A DNA stretch of 64,000 nt from Filimonas sp. Lineage in GTDB: Bacteria > Bacteroidota > Bacteroidia > Chitinophagales > Chitinophagaceae. The notes under the pieces are model-generated. The model searched no databases. It was not told where the DNA came from and saw only the letters and a list, made by a program, of their open reading frames with translations. The stretch covers positions 1-64,000 of the forward strand of contig JAFKHH010000015.1 in the NCBI GenBank assembly GCA_017306865.1. The letters are read 5' to 3'. Positions 8,812 through 16,104 of the stretch are shown here, in pieces. Position numbers and translations under genes: made by a program. Every line of letters begins with the position of its first letter. The first letter of the stretch is position 1.

Positions 8812-9585
8812 ATGAAATTAGAGTTGTTTAACGACGAAGCAAATCGCATTTGGAAACGGGCAGCCGTTGAGGATGATAGCGTTTCATTGCTCCAGCCTGA
8901 GTTAGAGTTCTATAAGAAGATGCTTATTTTTTTCCAGATCGGGGAATCCTACTATCTTATTTTCAATTATCAAACATTAGAAATTGACTTTGTGAGCAGG
9001 GAGATTACAAATCTTTTGGGTTATGAACCTCATGAGGCTTCAACTGCATTCTTAATGTCCTGTGTGCATCCCGATGATCGTAAGTGGTTTCTTGATGTGC
9101 AAAATGCTTCGATCAAATTTTTAATGAGTCTGACTGCCGCGCAACAACTTAAATACAAATTGCGGTTTGATTGTCGCTTTCGAAAGAAAAGCGGTGAATA
9201 CGTTAGGTGTATTCAGCAGGCAGTTGTGATTAAAACTGACACGGATGGAAATATTTATAAGACGCTCATCATTTATACCGATATATCTCATCTTAAATCT
9301 TTTGGGCGGCCCATTTTATCCTATATAGGTTTAGAGGGTGAACCGTCATATCTTGATGTGAATGTCTATGAGTCAAAAGGGCAGCTATCGAATAGTGTGC
9401 TTTCAAGAAGAGAGAAGGAGGTGCTTTTTCTTATAATGGAAGGGAAAGCCAGCAAGGAAATTGCTGGCATCTTGAATATTTCTAAAAGTACAGTAGACAA
9501 TCATCGCAGAAATATATTGAATCGGAACGGGATAAAATCTACTGGTGAATTAATCGCTAAGGCAATTAAGGACGGATGGATTTAA
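8812..9585 (+). CDS. PAS domain LuxR-type transcriptional regulator
   Basis: The protein has 257 residues and an ATG start. A PAS fold spans about residues 40-155: FVSREITNLLGYEPHE, HPDDRKWF, FRKKSGEYVRC. A LuxR/GerE helix-turn-helix spans about 195-257, with LSRREKEVLFLIMEGKASKE, then STVDNHRRNIL. There is no receiver domain, so it probably senses a ligand directly through PAS and binds DNA. It stands alone between the immunity island and a minus-strand gene. Similar single PAS-LuxR proteins are common in Chitinophagaceae. Target genes are not evident from the sequence. Confidence 0.85.
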   Translation: MKLELFNDEANRIWKRAAVEDDSVSLLQPELEFYKKMLIFFQIGESYYLIFNYQTLEIDFVSREITNLLGYEPHEASTAFLMSCVHPDDRKWFLDVQNASIKFLMSLTAAQQLKYKLRFDCRFRKKSGEYVRCIQQAVVIKTDTDGNIYKTLIIYTDISHLKSFGRPILSYIGLEGEPSYLDVNVYESKGQLSNSVLSRREKEVLFLIMEGKASKEIAGILNISKSTVDNHRRNILNRNGIKSTGELIAKAIKDGWI

Positions 9586-9613
9586 GTAATGCCCCATCGC
9601 TGGGGCATGTTCA

Positions 9614-9925
9614 CTACCACTCTAGACATTTGAACGCAGTAATTTGATCGTTTTCGATCCCATATCGTGTAACGTTGTCGTAACAGCCCGGTCCCAATGG
9701 GCCGCCCATTGGAGTAAGAAAATTTTCATCCTTGTAAAATTGCCAGGTTCCTTTAACGATTACAAAACTTGAGACCTGGTCATTCATAATAGTGCCAATG
9801 TTTCGGACATTCATGTTTGTTCGGTAGTTCCACCCCTGCCAGTTGATATGTTCGTAAACTACAATTTCAGGGAGGCAGTCTAATTTTCGGAGTGCAGGAC
9901 TGATTGGTTCACTTACAGGTTCCAT
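9614..9925 (-). CDS. Beta/gamma-crystallin-like small protein
   Basis: The 103-residue form begins at the ATG at 9925; an upstream TTG at 9961 would add 12 residues. The core reads VVYEHINWQGWNYRTNMNVR and then FYKDENFLTPMG, two half-motifs of the type Y-E-x-x-x-F/W-x-G seen in beta/gamma-crystallin (Ca2+-binding Greek-key) domains. No signal peptide is visible. It converges with the PAS-LuxR gene, whose stop lies 28 bases away. Its role in the cell is unknown; related bacterial proteins are often stress or surface proteins. Confidence 0.6.
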   Translation of the reverse strand: MEPVSEPISPALRKLDCLPEIVVYEHINWQGWNYRTNMNVRNIGTIMNDQVSSFVIVKGTWQFYKDENFLTPMGGPLGPGCYDNVTRYGIENDQITAFKCLEW

Positions 9926-9936
9926 AATTTTGTTTT

Positions 9937-10122
9937 TTATTTGATTAAATAATTCTGCCAAATTAGTATGGTTATTTCCTCTGTGAAATAGTCAAAAATG
10001 ACTATTGTAATTACTCCCGTTTTTAGTTTAATGTTACCGATGGCGCCCATTATACATACGGATATAATTCCAAAGAAAAATGGTGTTTTTTCCTGCACAA
10101 AGTCTCTTAGTTTGAGGTTCAC
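9937..10122 (-). CDS. Possible small membrane protein
   Basis: A 61-codon frame with a GTG start has two hydrophobic stretches (FFFGIISVCIMGAIG and GVITIVIFDYF). It ends 11 bases before the ATG of the crystallin-like gene and could be its operon partner. No family is recognised, and the low complexity of AT-rich sequence makes a chance frame possible. Confidence 0.25.
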   Translation of the reverse strand: MNLKLRDFVQEKTPFFFGIISVCIMGAIGNIKLKTGVITIVIFDYFTEEITILIWQNYLIK

Positions 10123-10144
10123 TAAACTTTAAGCTACTATAATA

Positions 10145-10270
10145 TTGAAAAATTGGAGCTTTAGGTTTTTGCTGGTGGCTCTTATCCCGCTGTTGGTTAA
10201 TTCATGTAAGAAAGATTCGCATAATGTTCGCGATTGCGAACTCATAATAATTTTTATTAGGCTTTCATGA
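10145..10270 (+). pseudogene. Truncated lipoprotein gene start
   Basis: A short frame reads as a lipoprotein signal: a charged start, then FLLVALIPLLVNSC with a lipobox Cys, then KKD. It ends after 41 codons. The first codon is TTG. It looks like the 5' scrap of a lipoprotein gene whose body was removed, at the left side of the att-like scar. Confidence 0.35.
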
Positions 10271-10470
10271 TCGGTAGACATGTGAAAATTTGAAACTTTT
10301 GAGTATTCTTAAATCTTCATCAAAGAATCGATTACCTTTGTGCAGAACAACGTCTGGTTGTTTCGCAAAGTTCTTCAAAGCAAAGTTGTTATGCAGGGGG
10401 TTAGTGGAACATAGTCAGCACGTATCGAAAAAGTTGGCGAACCATTGGCGAACACCGCTATAATTAATTG

Positions 10471-10508
10471 AATGCCAAGGACTATGAGGTTCAAGTCCTG
10501 GGCACTTT
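10471..10508 (+). other. tRNA-like att scar (T-arm signature)
   Basis: GGTTCAAGTCC, the conserved tRNA T-loop pattern, sits in a hairpin (10471-10483 with 10494-10506, 11 of 13 paired). No anticodon or D arm is found upstream, so this is not a whole tRNA. A strong terminator and an integrase-like start follow. Integrative elements that target tRNA 3' ends leave such scars. Confidence 0.4.
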
Positions 10509-10510
10509 AG

Positions 10511-10555
10511 AAATCCTGTAATTAGTTAAAGAGACTGAATTACAGGATTTTGTTA
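10511..10555 (+). terminator. Strong hairpin terminator after the tRNA-like scar
   Basis: A perfect 13-bp stem (AAATCCTGTAATT at 10511-10523 with its complement at 10538-10550) is followed by TGTTATTTAT. Confidence 0.6.
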
Positions 10556-10657
10556 TTTATGACACTTCCTTTTTTGTACACTTCTGTACGTTTCAAGTCC
10601 CTTCTTTTGACTTGCAATTGACATGCACTCTGACATGCACTTTTAAAACATTTTGTA

Positions 10658-10807
10658 ATGAATATTCAGATCACAAAAAGAGCCGGAAGAGACGGCAAAA
10701 AAACATTTTATTTATTAGGCTGGGCCGTAAAAATGGACAACGATTTGCTACAGGTATTTACTGGAGATTTCGGAGGCATTGATCATGATATGGCAACAAA
10801 ATATTAG
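10658..10807 (+). pseudogene. Integrase-like N-terminal remnant fused to a repeat
   Basis: An ATG frame of 49 codons begins MNIQITKRAGRDGKK, similar in layout to the arm-binding start of Bacteroidota tyrosine integrases. It then runs into MITE-like repeat copy 1 and stops. Upstream are two copies of TGACATGCACT (10610-10640), typical of integrase arm-site regions. The body of the gene is missing. The integrase call is inference. Confidence 0.35.
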
Positions 10808-10850
10808 TCAACGATTTTCGAAGCGAGGTGGTCAAAGTTGCCGGAATCTA
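10764..10850. repeat. MITE-like repeat, copy 1
   Basis: It begins with CGGAGGCATTGATCATG and ends with GAGGTGGTCAAAGTTGCCGG. The same ends occur at 13100-13212 and 24167-24287. The internal part is shorter here. No transposase is linked. The right end recalls the GGTGGTCAA...CCGGAAT ends of IS21-type elements, from memory. Confidence 0.55.
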
Positions 10851-10914
10851 CACCCCAACTAAGCTTTCATTGTGCGTCTGGCAGACACAACGAAAGCCTA
10901 GTTATTAGCTATAG

Positions 10915-11715
10915 TTATTTTAATACACTATCAACTTCCACAACTTCGAAGTTGTCATTGTTTTGTAATAAATGCTTTAGTATTGGAATGTGTCCTTGCC
11001 CAAAAATTAAAATAACATATTTGTCCGAAGGCTCAACTTGATTGATAATATTTGAATAAATAGCCAGATTTCTTAGATACCAATCTGATACAGATTCTGC
11101 TCCTGCAAAATTTTTACCAGCTCCAATTTTTGATAAAAATTTTAGATAAAGTGATAAATTTCTTTTTAATTCTTCAGGCTTATTTATGTATTTTATTACA
11201 TCTGTTAGCGTGCCTTTTTTCAATTGATTATCATAATCAGTTAGCAATGCATTTGCTGCGACTCCTAAATCTTTTAGCAAATAAAGCTGGTTATTCTCTT
11301 TTGCAGTTGCTGCCATTAGGCTATCGTGTACCATTCCGTAGAATTTGTCTATACAATTTACCTGATTTAATTTTAATTTTTTAGCTAATCTAAAGCCAAT
11401 CTGCTCTCTTTCCGAAACGGTAATTTTATATTGATCTTTTAAATAAGAATGATACAAACTGTCGCTAGAACGTTGATCCGAAACAGGCCTTTCAATCATC
11501 ACTTTAGTAGCTTTTGTTTGCGATAGAATATTAGTAAAGTCTTCTAATTCGTGTTGTCGCTTAACACTAAGGAAATCGTCCGTTTTAAGTTCAAATTGAT
11601 CTTTATGCGGGGTTTCAAAATGAATTGTTCCTATTAATAAAATTTTTGTTTTCTGAATTTGTCCGAATACTGTATGTCCGAAAGTTAAGGCAAAAAATAA
11701 AAATGATAATTTCAT
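10915..11715 (-). CDS. Secreted DUF5694 (EreA/ChaN/TraB-like) protein
   Basis: The protein has 266 residues and an ATG start. An N-terminal signal peptide (LSFLFFALTFGHTVFGQ) is followed by a mature part with ILLIGTIHFETPHKD, VMIERPVSD and, near the end, VILIFGQGHIPILKHLLQNN. This is the DUF5694 pattern, part of the fold shared by erythromycin-esterase, ChaN and TraB/TIKI proteins, with conserved GT.H and E-R-P motifs. Export to the periplasm is likely; the substrate is unknown. It has no close same-strand neighbour and lies between the integration scar and the 12-kb toxin/immunity pair, so it may be element cargo. Confidence 0.75.
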   Translation of the reverse strand: MKLSFLFFALTFGHTVFGQIQKTKILLIGTIHFETPHKDQFELKTDDFLSVKRQHELEDFTNILSQTKATKVMIERPVSDQRSSDSLYHSYLKDQYKITVSEREQIGFRLAKKLKLNQVNCIDKFYGMVHDSLMAATAKENNQLYLLKDLGVAANALLTDYDNQLKKGTLTDVIKYINKPEELKRNLSLYLKFLSKIGAGKNFAGAESVSDWYLRNLAIYSNIINQVEPSDKYVILIFGQGHIPILKHLLQNNDNFEVVEVDSVLK

Positions 11716-12020
11716 GTATTTTGTTCTGTTTTTTTAGTCATAATTACAGCTTACAATGAAGCATTGGCGAAGAGACGGTGTAATTTAAACATGTCTTCGC
11801 TTTAAGCAACTAACCATTTTGTCCAACGTTATGTTGAACTAAACCTTCGGTAGCCTTGCCTTCTAAAGATCATATCTTCAAACCTACATCAAAAAATAAA
11901 ATTTGCACCAACAAAAGAATATTCGGAATGCACAATGCGTTTGCAATATTACGCTGCTTTATTCCCATTCTTATTGTCGCCTATCTAAAGAGGCTTTATT
12001 GAGATTTGAAAGGGTGTAGT
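11716..12020. other. Gene-free stretch upstream of DUF5694
   Basis: It holds an inverted repeat around 11764-11803 (GCGAAG...CTTCGC) and AT-rich sequence. No protein-like frame of note is seen apart from a short low-quality one ending near 11986. Confidence 0.4.
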
Positions 12021-12187
12021 GTTCCAGATATGTTGAAGAAGGCAGAAACTCAATAGAATTAATGTCGGAGCATCTAAATGAAGACATGACCGGACGATGA
12101 TTATTGCGTCCGCTTTCTTTTTTGGGGTATTTTGCTTTCGCAATGGAAGAAAATAATCCTAAGTGTTCCAAATATGTTGATGTGAAA
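12021..12187 (+). repeat. Cassette spacer repeat, copy C
   Basis: The first motif (CCAGATATGTTGAAGAAGGC, 12024-12043), a decayed hairpin at 12091-12112 and the second motif (CCAAATATGTTGATGTGAAA, 12168-12187) follow the order of copy A with the same spacing. Here the second motif is translated as KYVDVK inside the next gene. Confidence 0.75.
12091..12122 (+). terminator. Weakened hairpin of spacer copy C
   Basis: CGGACG (12091-12096) pairs with CGTCCG (12107-12112) over a 10-base loop and is followed by a T-rich run. The inner pairs kept in copies A and B have been lost. Confidence 0.5.
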
Positions 12188-12469
12188 TACAAATATTCCA
12201 GAAGTGGAGAGATTGTGTTCTTTCCCTCTTTCTTTTGGGGGGGTAGGGTTAGATGGGGCGTATATCGACAATCGGAGACCTTTGAAGGATCTTGGCCTTC
12301 ATGGACTTTGCTTGAAGAAAATCCTGTTCCCTATTCAAGAGTTGATTGGTATGATCATAGCCAACCTTGGAGTCATCATCTTGTGCATCAACATGTTTTC
12401 TACTTTGATGACTTTTGGCAAAAGCCAGATGGGTCCGATATTCCTTTTGAATGGAATAAAAAATGGTAA
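12143..12469 (+). CDS. Orphan toxin-tip-like protein
   Basis: The protein has 108 residues from the ATG at 12143. It is rich in Trp and aromatic residues (FFPSFFWGGRVRWGVYRQ, then SWPSWTLL) and ends with a His-rich segment, HSQPWSHHLVHQHVFYFDDF. Its first 17 residues, ending in KYVDVK, come from the spacer repeat, so the spacer is fused in frame to the tip. It is followed after 9 bases by another small gene, the usual toxin-immunity spacing. The histidines could bind metal or act in catalysis. The family is not recognised; a toxin role is inference. Confidence 0.5.
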   Translation: MEENNPKCSKYVDVKYKYSRSGEIVFFPSFFWGGRVRWGVYRQSETFEGSWPSWTLLEENPVPYSRVDWYDHSQPWSHHLVHQHVFYFDDFWQKPDGSDIPFEWNKKW

Positions 12470-12478
12470 TTTAAATAC

Positions 12479-12955
12479 ATGGACGCGTGTTTTGATATAA
12501 TACTGCCTTTCTCGGTTGACCTGTCAACTCTAGGTTTTGAAATACCAGTTTTTGGAGGAGATCAGGAATTGTCTTTAAAAAAAGAAGGACGAAGAAAATT
12601 TGGGAATAATTTCGACTTACGCGTTTTTGATGCTGGAGAAGAAATGATAAAATTTCGAAAACGATTTTTACCAGAAGATTTTTTGAATAGAAAATGGATA
12701 ACCATAGGGGTGGTTAATCTCAAAGGGTTTGATGAGTTCTATTTTTCAGGTAAGGGTTTGGGAAATCTTAGCGATCCGAATTCTCCAACTAGCATGTTGA
12801 ATACAATACTTAAAAATGCACCGATGTGGGTTGTTGTGCTAAGTGATCAATGCGACAGCTTTGATTATGTTGCAAACGGTGATATTAGTGATGTAGAACA
12901 AGAAATTATTAATTACTACACTGGTGATAATCGAGGTTTTTTGATTTACCATTAA
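12479..12955 (+). CDS. Putative immunity protein paired with 12143-12469
   Basis: The protein has 158 residues, starts with ATG 9 bases after the preceding stop, and has no signal or membrane segment. It begins with a short beta-rich part (CFDIILPFSVDLSTLGFEIP in part), has FRKRFLPEDFLNRKW in the middle and ends YYTGDNRGFLIYH. I do not recognise the family. Spacer copy D starts 11 bases after its stop, as copy A does after the rhs immunity gene, which supports the same role. It is AT-rich like the other cassette genes. Confidence 0.55.
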   Translation: MDACFDIILPFSVDLSTLGFEIPVFGGDQELSLKKEGRRKFGNNFDLRVFDAGEEMIKFRKRFLPEDFLNRKWITIGVVNLKGFDEFYFSGKGLGNLSDPNSPTSMLNTILKNAPMWVVVLSDQCDSFDYVANGDISDVEQEIINYYTGDNRGFLIYH

Positions 12956-12965
12956 AGGATAATGT

Positions 12966-13094
12966 ATCAGATATGTAATAAGGGCCGAAACATTGTAGGA
13001 TTATTATCGGAATAGCTAAGTCTTATTATAAGCGGACGATGTTGCTTTCCCAATAAAAGAAATTAACCTACATGTTTCAAATATGTTGATTTGA
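12966..13094 (+). repeat. Cassette spacer repeat, copy D (internal deletion)
   Basis: The first motif is damaged (CAGATATGTAATAAGG). AGCGGACGATG, the left arm of the hairpin, is kept at 13031-13041, but the right arm and about 34 bases are gone. The second motif (TTCAAATATGTTGAT) is at 13076-13090. Confidence 0.6.
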
Positions 13095-13099
13095 TTGGA

Positions 13100-13212
13100 T
13101 ATTTCGGGTGCATTGATCATGTTATTCCGTTGTCATCAAATTTATTCAGTATCAATAGAAATACTGGTTAATGATTTTAGAAACGAGGTGGTCAAAGGTT
13201 CCGGAATCTCCA
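13100..13212. repeat. MITE-like repeat, copy 2
   Basis: TGCATTGATCATG at the left and GAGGTGGTCAAAGGTTCCGG at the right match copies 1 and 3. The middle contains the shared TATCAATAG. It directly follows spacer copy D and closes the cassette island. The remaining 100 bases to the SDR gene hold nothing recognisable. Confidence 0.6.
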
Positions 13213-13321
13213 CGAGGCTTCGGAATTTCCTGCAAAATGAAAGACAACTCATTTGCTAATGAATTTCGGATTGAAGGTGACAGCGCATATTCACAAGTAT
13301 GGAAAATCTGACGAAAATGAT

Positions 13322-13957
13322 CTAATAGAAAGCCGGCTTATCTCCGTAAATACCCGGCTTATTTACACCTACACTCGCTTTTACATCTTTTCCGGGATGC
13401 TCAATAATGTTTACGATGTAGGCTGCAACAGCTTTTCTTGCCACTTCGGTTCCTACGAATGGTGCTCCTTTCTGCGTGGTTTCGTAAGCTGTTTCATCTT
13501 TGTCAGTCAACCAGGATGGGCGGATAACAGTATAGTCCAATGAAGAAGCCTCGATAATATCGGCTGCGTGGCGGTAACGAACCAGGTCGGAGCCAATCAT
13601 CCGCTCATTCCATTGTCCGAACTTACCCGGTATCTCATGATAGATCCCCAACGAGGTAATGAAGATCAAACGCCTTACTCCGGCAGCCTCCATTGATCTC
13701 ACAATTTCCTCCGCCATTTTATCCACCTGCCCGGCAAGGTTTGCGTAAACAATTTCCTGTCCCTTGATAGCATTGTCCAGGTCGGGCTTGTGTAGTACAT
13801 CGCCATTGATGATGTTGGCATTGGGAGCTTGTTCTGCAAGACCATTTGTGTTTCTTGCAAACAAGGTTAATTCAATATTCTTTTTGTCTTTAAGAAAATC
13901 AATCACGTGCCGGGCAATCGCACCGTTGGCACCTAACACTAAAATTTTTGTTGCCAT
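13322..13957 (-). CDS. NAD(P)-binding SDR-like oxidoreductase
   Basis: The protein has 211 residues and an ATG start. It begins with the Rossmann glycine motif ILVLGANGAIARH. It continues with a NAD(P)-binding strand (LTLFARN), GDVLHKPDLDNAIKGQEIVY and FITSLGIYHEIPGKFG, typical of atypical SDRs of the NmrA/YwnB type (NAD(P)H-binding domain, PF13460). The usual catalytic Tyr-x-x-x-Lys is not clear, as is common in atypical SDRs. It is the last gene of a minus-strand group with an AraC regulator and two hydrolases, 112 bases behind the second hydrolase. The substrate is unknown. Confidence 0.8.
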   Translation of the reverse strand: MATKILVLGANGAIARHVIDFLKDKKNIELTLFARNTNGLAEQAPNANIINGDVLHKPDLDNAIKGQEIVYANLAGQVDKMAEEIVRSMEAAGVRRLIFITSLGIYHEIPGKFGQWNERMIGSDLVRYRHAADIIEASSLDYTVIRPSWLTDKDETAYETTQKGAPFVGTEVARKAVAAYIVNIIEHPGKDVKASVGVNKPGIYGDKPAFY

Positions 13958-14069
13958 CTTATTTTCTTTATTTATTCCATAATAACTGATACGCTAATAA
14001 TGCATGAAGAACAACGAAACAACGCCGGGCGTTGTTTGCTTACGTTGTTTCGTTACATGAAATTACTTG

Positions 14070-14981
14070 TTATAAATGCTCGTTATAAAAAGGAATTAAT
14101 TTGTCCAATGCTATTTTTACAGGCACTGGTTTGTCGTACATATCATAATGCGACCAGCCTTCTACCACTACCAGCTCTTTCTTTTGGGAGGCCGCACGGC
14201 GAATAATCTCAAAGCCGTCCCTATATGCTCCGAAAGCTCCGGGCTTACTGCCCACAATCACCAGGAGGGGTTGTGTCAGCAACTTTTCCGCAAGGTTGTA
14301 AGCATCCCAGGCTATTGCTGCGGCATTATGTGAAAACAGGGTCTTGTTTACACCGTTTGCACGCTCGCCACGGGAAGTACGGTAGTATTCCGTTGCTTCC
14401 AAAAGATCGATGTTTGCACCGGCTTCTTTTGCCATTTCATAAGTAGGGTAAAGTCCTTGGTCTACTCTTAAGGCAACCCCTCTTGCTTCGGCAGTTCTTT
14501 GTTCTGCAATAGCTTCCAGGTTGGCAATCGGGTCACCAAACTCACGCATTACACGACCATAATTTGCTCCGGTAACCGTAGCTACGGCTTTGATACGCCT
14601 TTCTTTCATTGTTGCATTAATAGAATAGCCTCCGGCACCGCAAATACCCAACACGCCGATACGTTTTTCATCAACAAAAGGTAAGGTTACGAGGTAATCA
14701 CAAGCATAGCTGTAATCTTCAACACGTAAAGATGGGTCTTCCAAAAATCGGGGTTCGCCACCGCTTTCACCTTGAAATGAAGCGTCGGGCACCAATACTA
14801 CAAACCCTGCATTCGCAAGAGCTTGCCCGTACACATTCCCGGAGGTTTGCTCCTTGCAACTGCCAATAGGATGTGTGCTAATGATGGCCGCGTATTTTTT
14901 GTTTTCGTCAAAGTTTGGTGGCAGCAACAGATCTGCTGCTATATCCCAATAAAGAGCTTTAAATTTTACAGACCTTTTCAT
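14070..14981 (-). CDS. Alpha/beta hydrolase, dienelactone-hydrolase type (copy 2)
   Basis: The protein has 303 residues and an ATG start. The alpha/beta hydrolase core shows IISTHPIGSCKEQ, DASFQGESGGEPRFLEDP and the nucleophile elbow LGICGAGGYS. The elbow has Cys114 where most relatives have Ser, as in dienelactone hydrolase. The late strand (LLVIVGSKPGA) and the final His (VEGWSHYDMYDKP) complete a likely Cys-Asp-His triad. No signal peptide is seen, so it is cytoplasmic. It lies 21 bases after its paralogue at 15003-15920, an operon and a likely tandem duplication. The substrate is unknown. Confidence 0.8.
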   Translation of the reverse strand: MKRSVKFKALYWDIAADLLLPPNFDENKKYAAIISTHPIGSCKEQTSGNVYGQALANAGFVVLVPDASFQGESGGEPRFLEDPSLRVEDYSYACDYLVTLPFVDEKRIGVLGICGAGGYSINATMKERRIKAVATVTGANYGRVMREFGDPIANLEAIAEQRTAEARGVALRVDQGLYPTYEMAKEAGANIDLLEATEYYRTSRGERANGVNKTLFSHNAAAIAWDAYNLAEKLLTQPLLVIVGSKPGAFGAYRDGFEIIRRAASQKKELVVVEGWSHYDMYDKPVPVKIALDKLIPFYNEHL

Positions 14982-15002
14982 TTTATTAAACTTTGTAGTG
15001 AA

Positions 15003-15920
15003 TTATAATTTTTCGGAAAAGAAAGGAACCAATTGAGCAATTGCCTCGTTCACATAATTTTCCCTGTCATAAAGAGACATGTGGTTTGCACCTGCTATAA
15101 TATATTTTTTCTTATCGGCAGTTGCCGCAATTTTTAACAGGTCATCGCTCATCCACGCACTTCCGGCAACGCTTCCTACTATTGCCAGCAAGGGTTGTGT
15201 AAAGAATGCCTCGGCCTTGTTATACGCATCATAAGTAATGATCTGTGTCAGGCTTCTTAAAGTTGCCCATCCCGGTGCGGTAGGATATTGGCAACGGCTG
15301 GTATGATAGTATTCCCAGGCTTCTCTCAATTCTTCATTTGGCGCATCTTCCTCCTTCATCGGAGCCAATGGCATGGTTTGTAATCCTTCTTTTGCATCAT
15401 TGGTTCTTGCGGTAGCACCTGCCACCAGGTACGGCATTGCATCCGCATCTTTTACATTGTTTTCCCATCCGTTACGGAACATGGAACCAATGTTTACTGC
15501 GCTCACCATTCCAACTGCTTTTATACGATGGTCGTTGATGGCGGCATTTGCAGTATAGCCTGCACCGGCACAGATGCCCATTGCACCTATTCTCTCTACA
15601 TCCACATAAGGCAGTGTAGTCAGGTAATCTATTACAGCACTTACATCCTCTGTTCTGATGTAAGGATTTTCCAACTGACGAGGCTCTCCGGTACTTTCAC
15701 CCTGGTAAGAAGCATCGTAAGCAATAGTAAGCAAACCTTTTTCCGCCAGTTTTTTAGCGTACAATCCGGCTGCTTGTTCTTTAACACCGCCGCCCGGATG
15801 AGAAACCACTACTGCCGGGTATTTTTTGTTTTCATTAAATCCTTCCGGAAAATTGATAACGGCAGATAAAGTAATCCCTTGTCCGTTTCCGTTTTTAATA
15901 TCGATTTTTTGTTGTGTCAT
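15003..15920 (-). CDS. Alpha/beta hydrolase, dienelactone-hydrolase type (copy 1)
   Basis: The protein has 305 residues and an ATG start. The same layout as its downstream paralogue is seen: VVSHPGGGVKEQAAGLYA, DASYQGESTGEPRQLENP, elbow GAMGICAGAGYT with Cys117 as the likely nucleophile, LLAIVGSVAGSAWMSDD and the His of IIAGANHMSLYDRENY. The insertion NAVG...WEYYHTSRCQYPTA is also shared in outline (EYYRTSRGE in copy 2). It is the first enzyme after the AraC gene at 16105, separated by a terminator and a TAATTTTG element, so it probably has its own promoter under AraC control. Confidence 0.8.
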   Translation of the reverse strand: MTQQKIDIKNGNGQGITLSAVINFPEGFNENKKYPAVVVSHPGGGVKEQAAGLYAKKLAEKGLLTIAYDASYQGESTGEPRQLENPYIRTEDVSAVIDYLTTLPYVDVERIGAMGICAGAGYTANAAINDHRIKAVGMVSAVNIGSMFRNGWENNVKDADAMPYLVAGATARTNDAKEGLQTMPLAPMKEEDAPNEELREAWEYYHTSRCQYPTAPGWATLRSLTQIITYDAYNKAEAFFTQPLLAIVGSVAGSAWMSDDLLKIAATADKKKYIIAGANHMSLYDRENYVNEAIAQLVPFFSEKL

Positions 15921-15963
15921 GATCTTCTTTTTTGAGGTTAAATTTCTTGTTACTTTGATAAGA

Positions 15964-15971
15964 CAAAATTA
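15964..15971 (-). promoter_or_regulatory. Candidate -7 element of the hydrolase operon
   Basis: TAATTTTG on the minus strand fits the Bacteroidota TAnnTTTG pattern, 44 bases before the ATG at 15920. No clear -33 TTG is seen, only TTTC at a similar distance. Confidence 0.35.
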
Positions 15972-16050
15972 GACACGGCCACATCCTTGAAACGTAGACA
16001 GATTACTCGAAAACGGAGACTTTTTACTGATCGGAGATTTTCTTTAAAAC

Positions 16051-16073
16051 AAAAAAGCAACCCTTTAGGTTGC
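16051..16073 (-). terminator. Terminator of the AraC gene
   Basis: On the minus strand GCAACC-TAAAG-GGTTGC (16057-16073) is followed by six T. It lies 32 bases after the AraC stop and separates the regulator from the hydrolase genes. Confidence 0.75.
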
Positions 16074-16104
16074 ACTATTTTTAAGCTGTTCAGCTATTTC
16101 GCTA

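Noticed and set aside
10400-10510. A complete tRNA gene
   Set aside because: Only a T-arm-like hairpin is present; no D arm, anticodon arm or seven-base acceptor pairing could be found.
12204-12500. 98-codon plus-strand frame overlapping the tip and immunity genes
   Set aside because: It runs in another frame across the gap between two better genes; the 12143 frame keeps the spacer-derived KYVDVK and the normal toxin-immunity spacing.
5589-13094. Spacer copies as a CRISPR array
   Set aside because: Only four diverged copies far apart with genes between them; no regular short repeats and no cas genes in the window.
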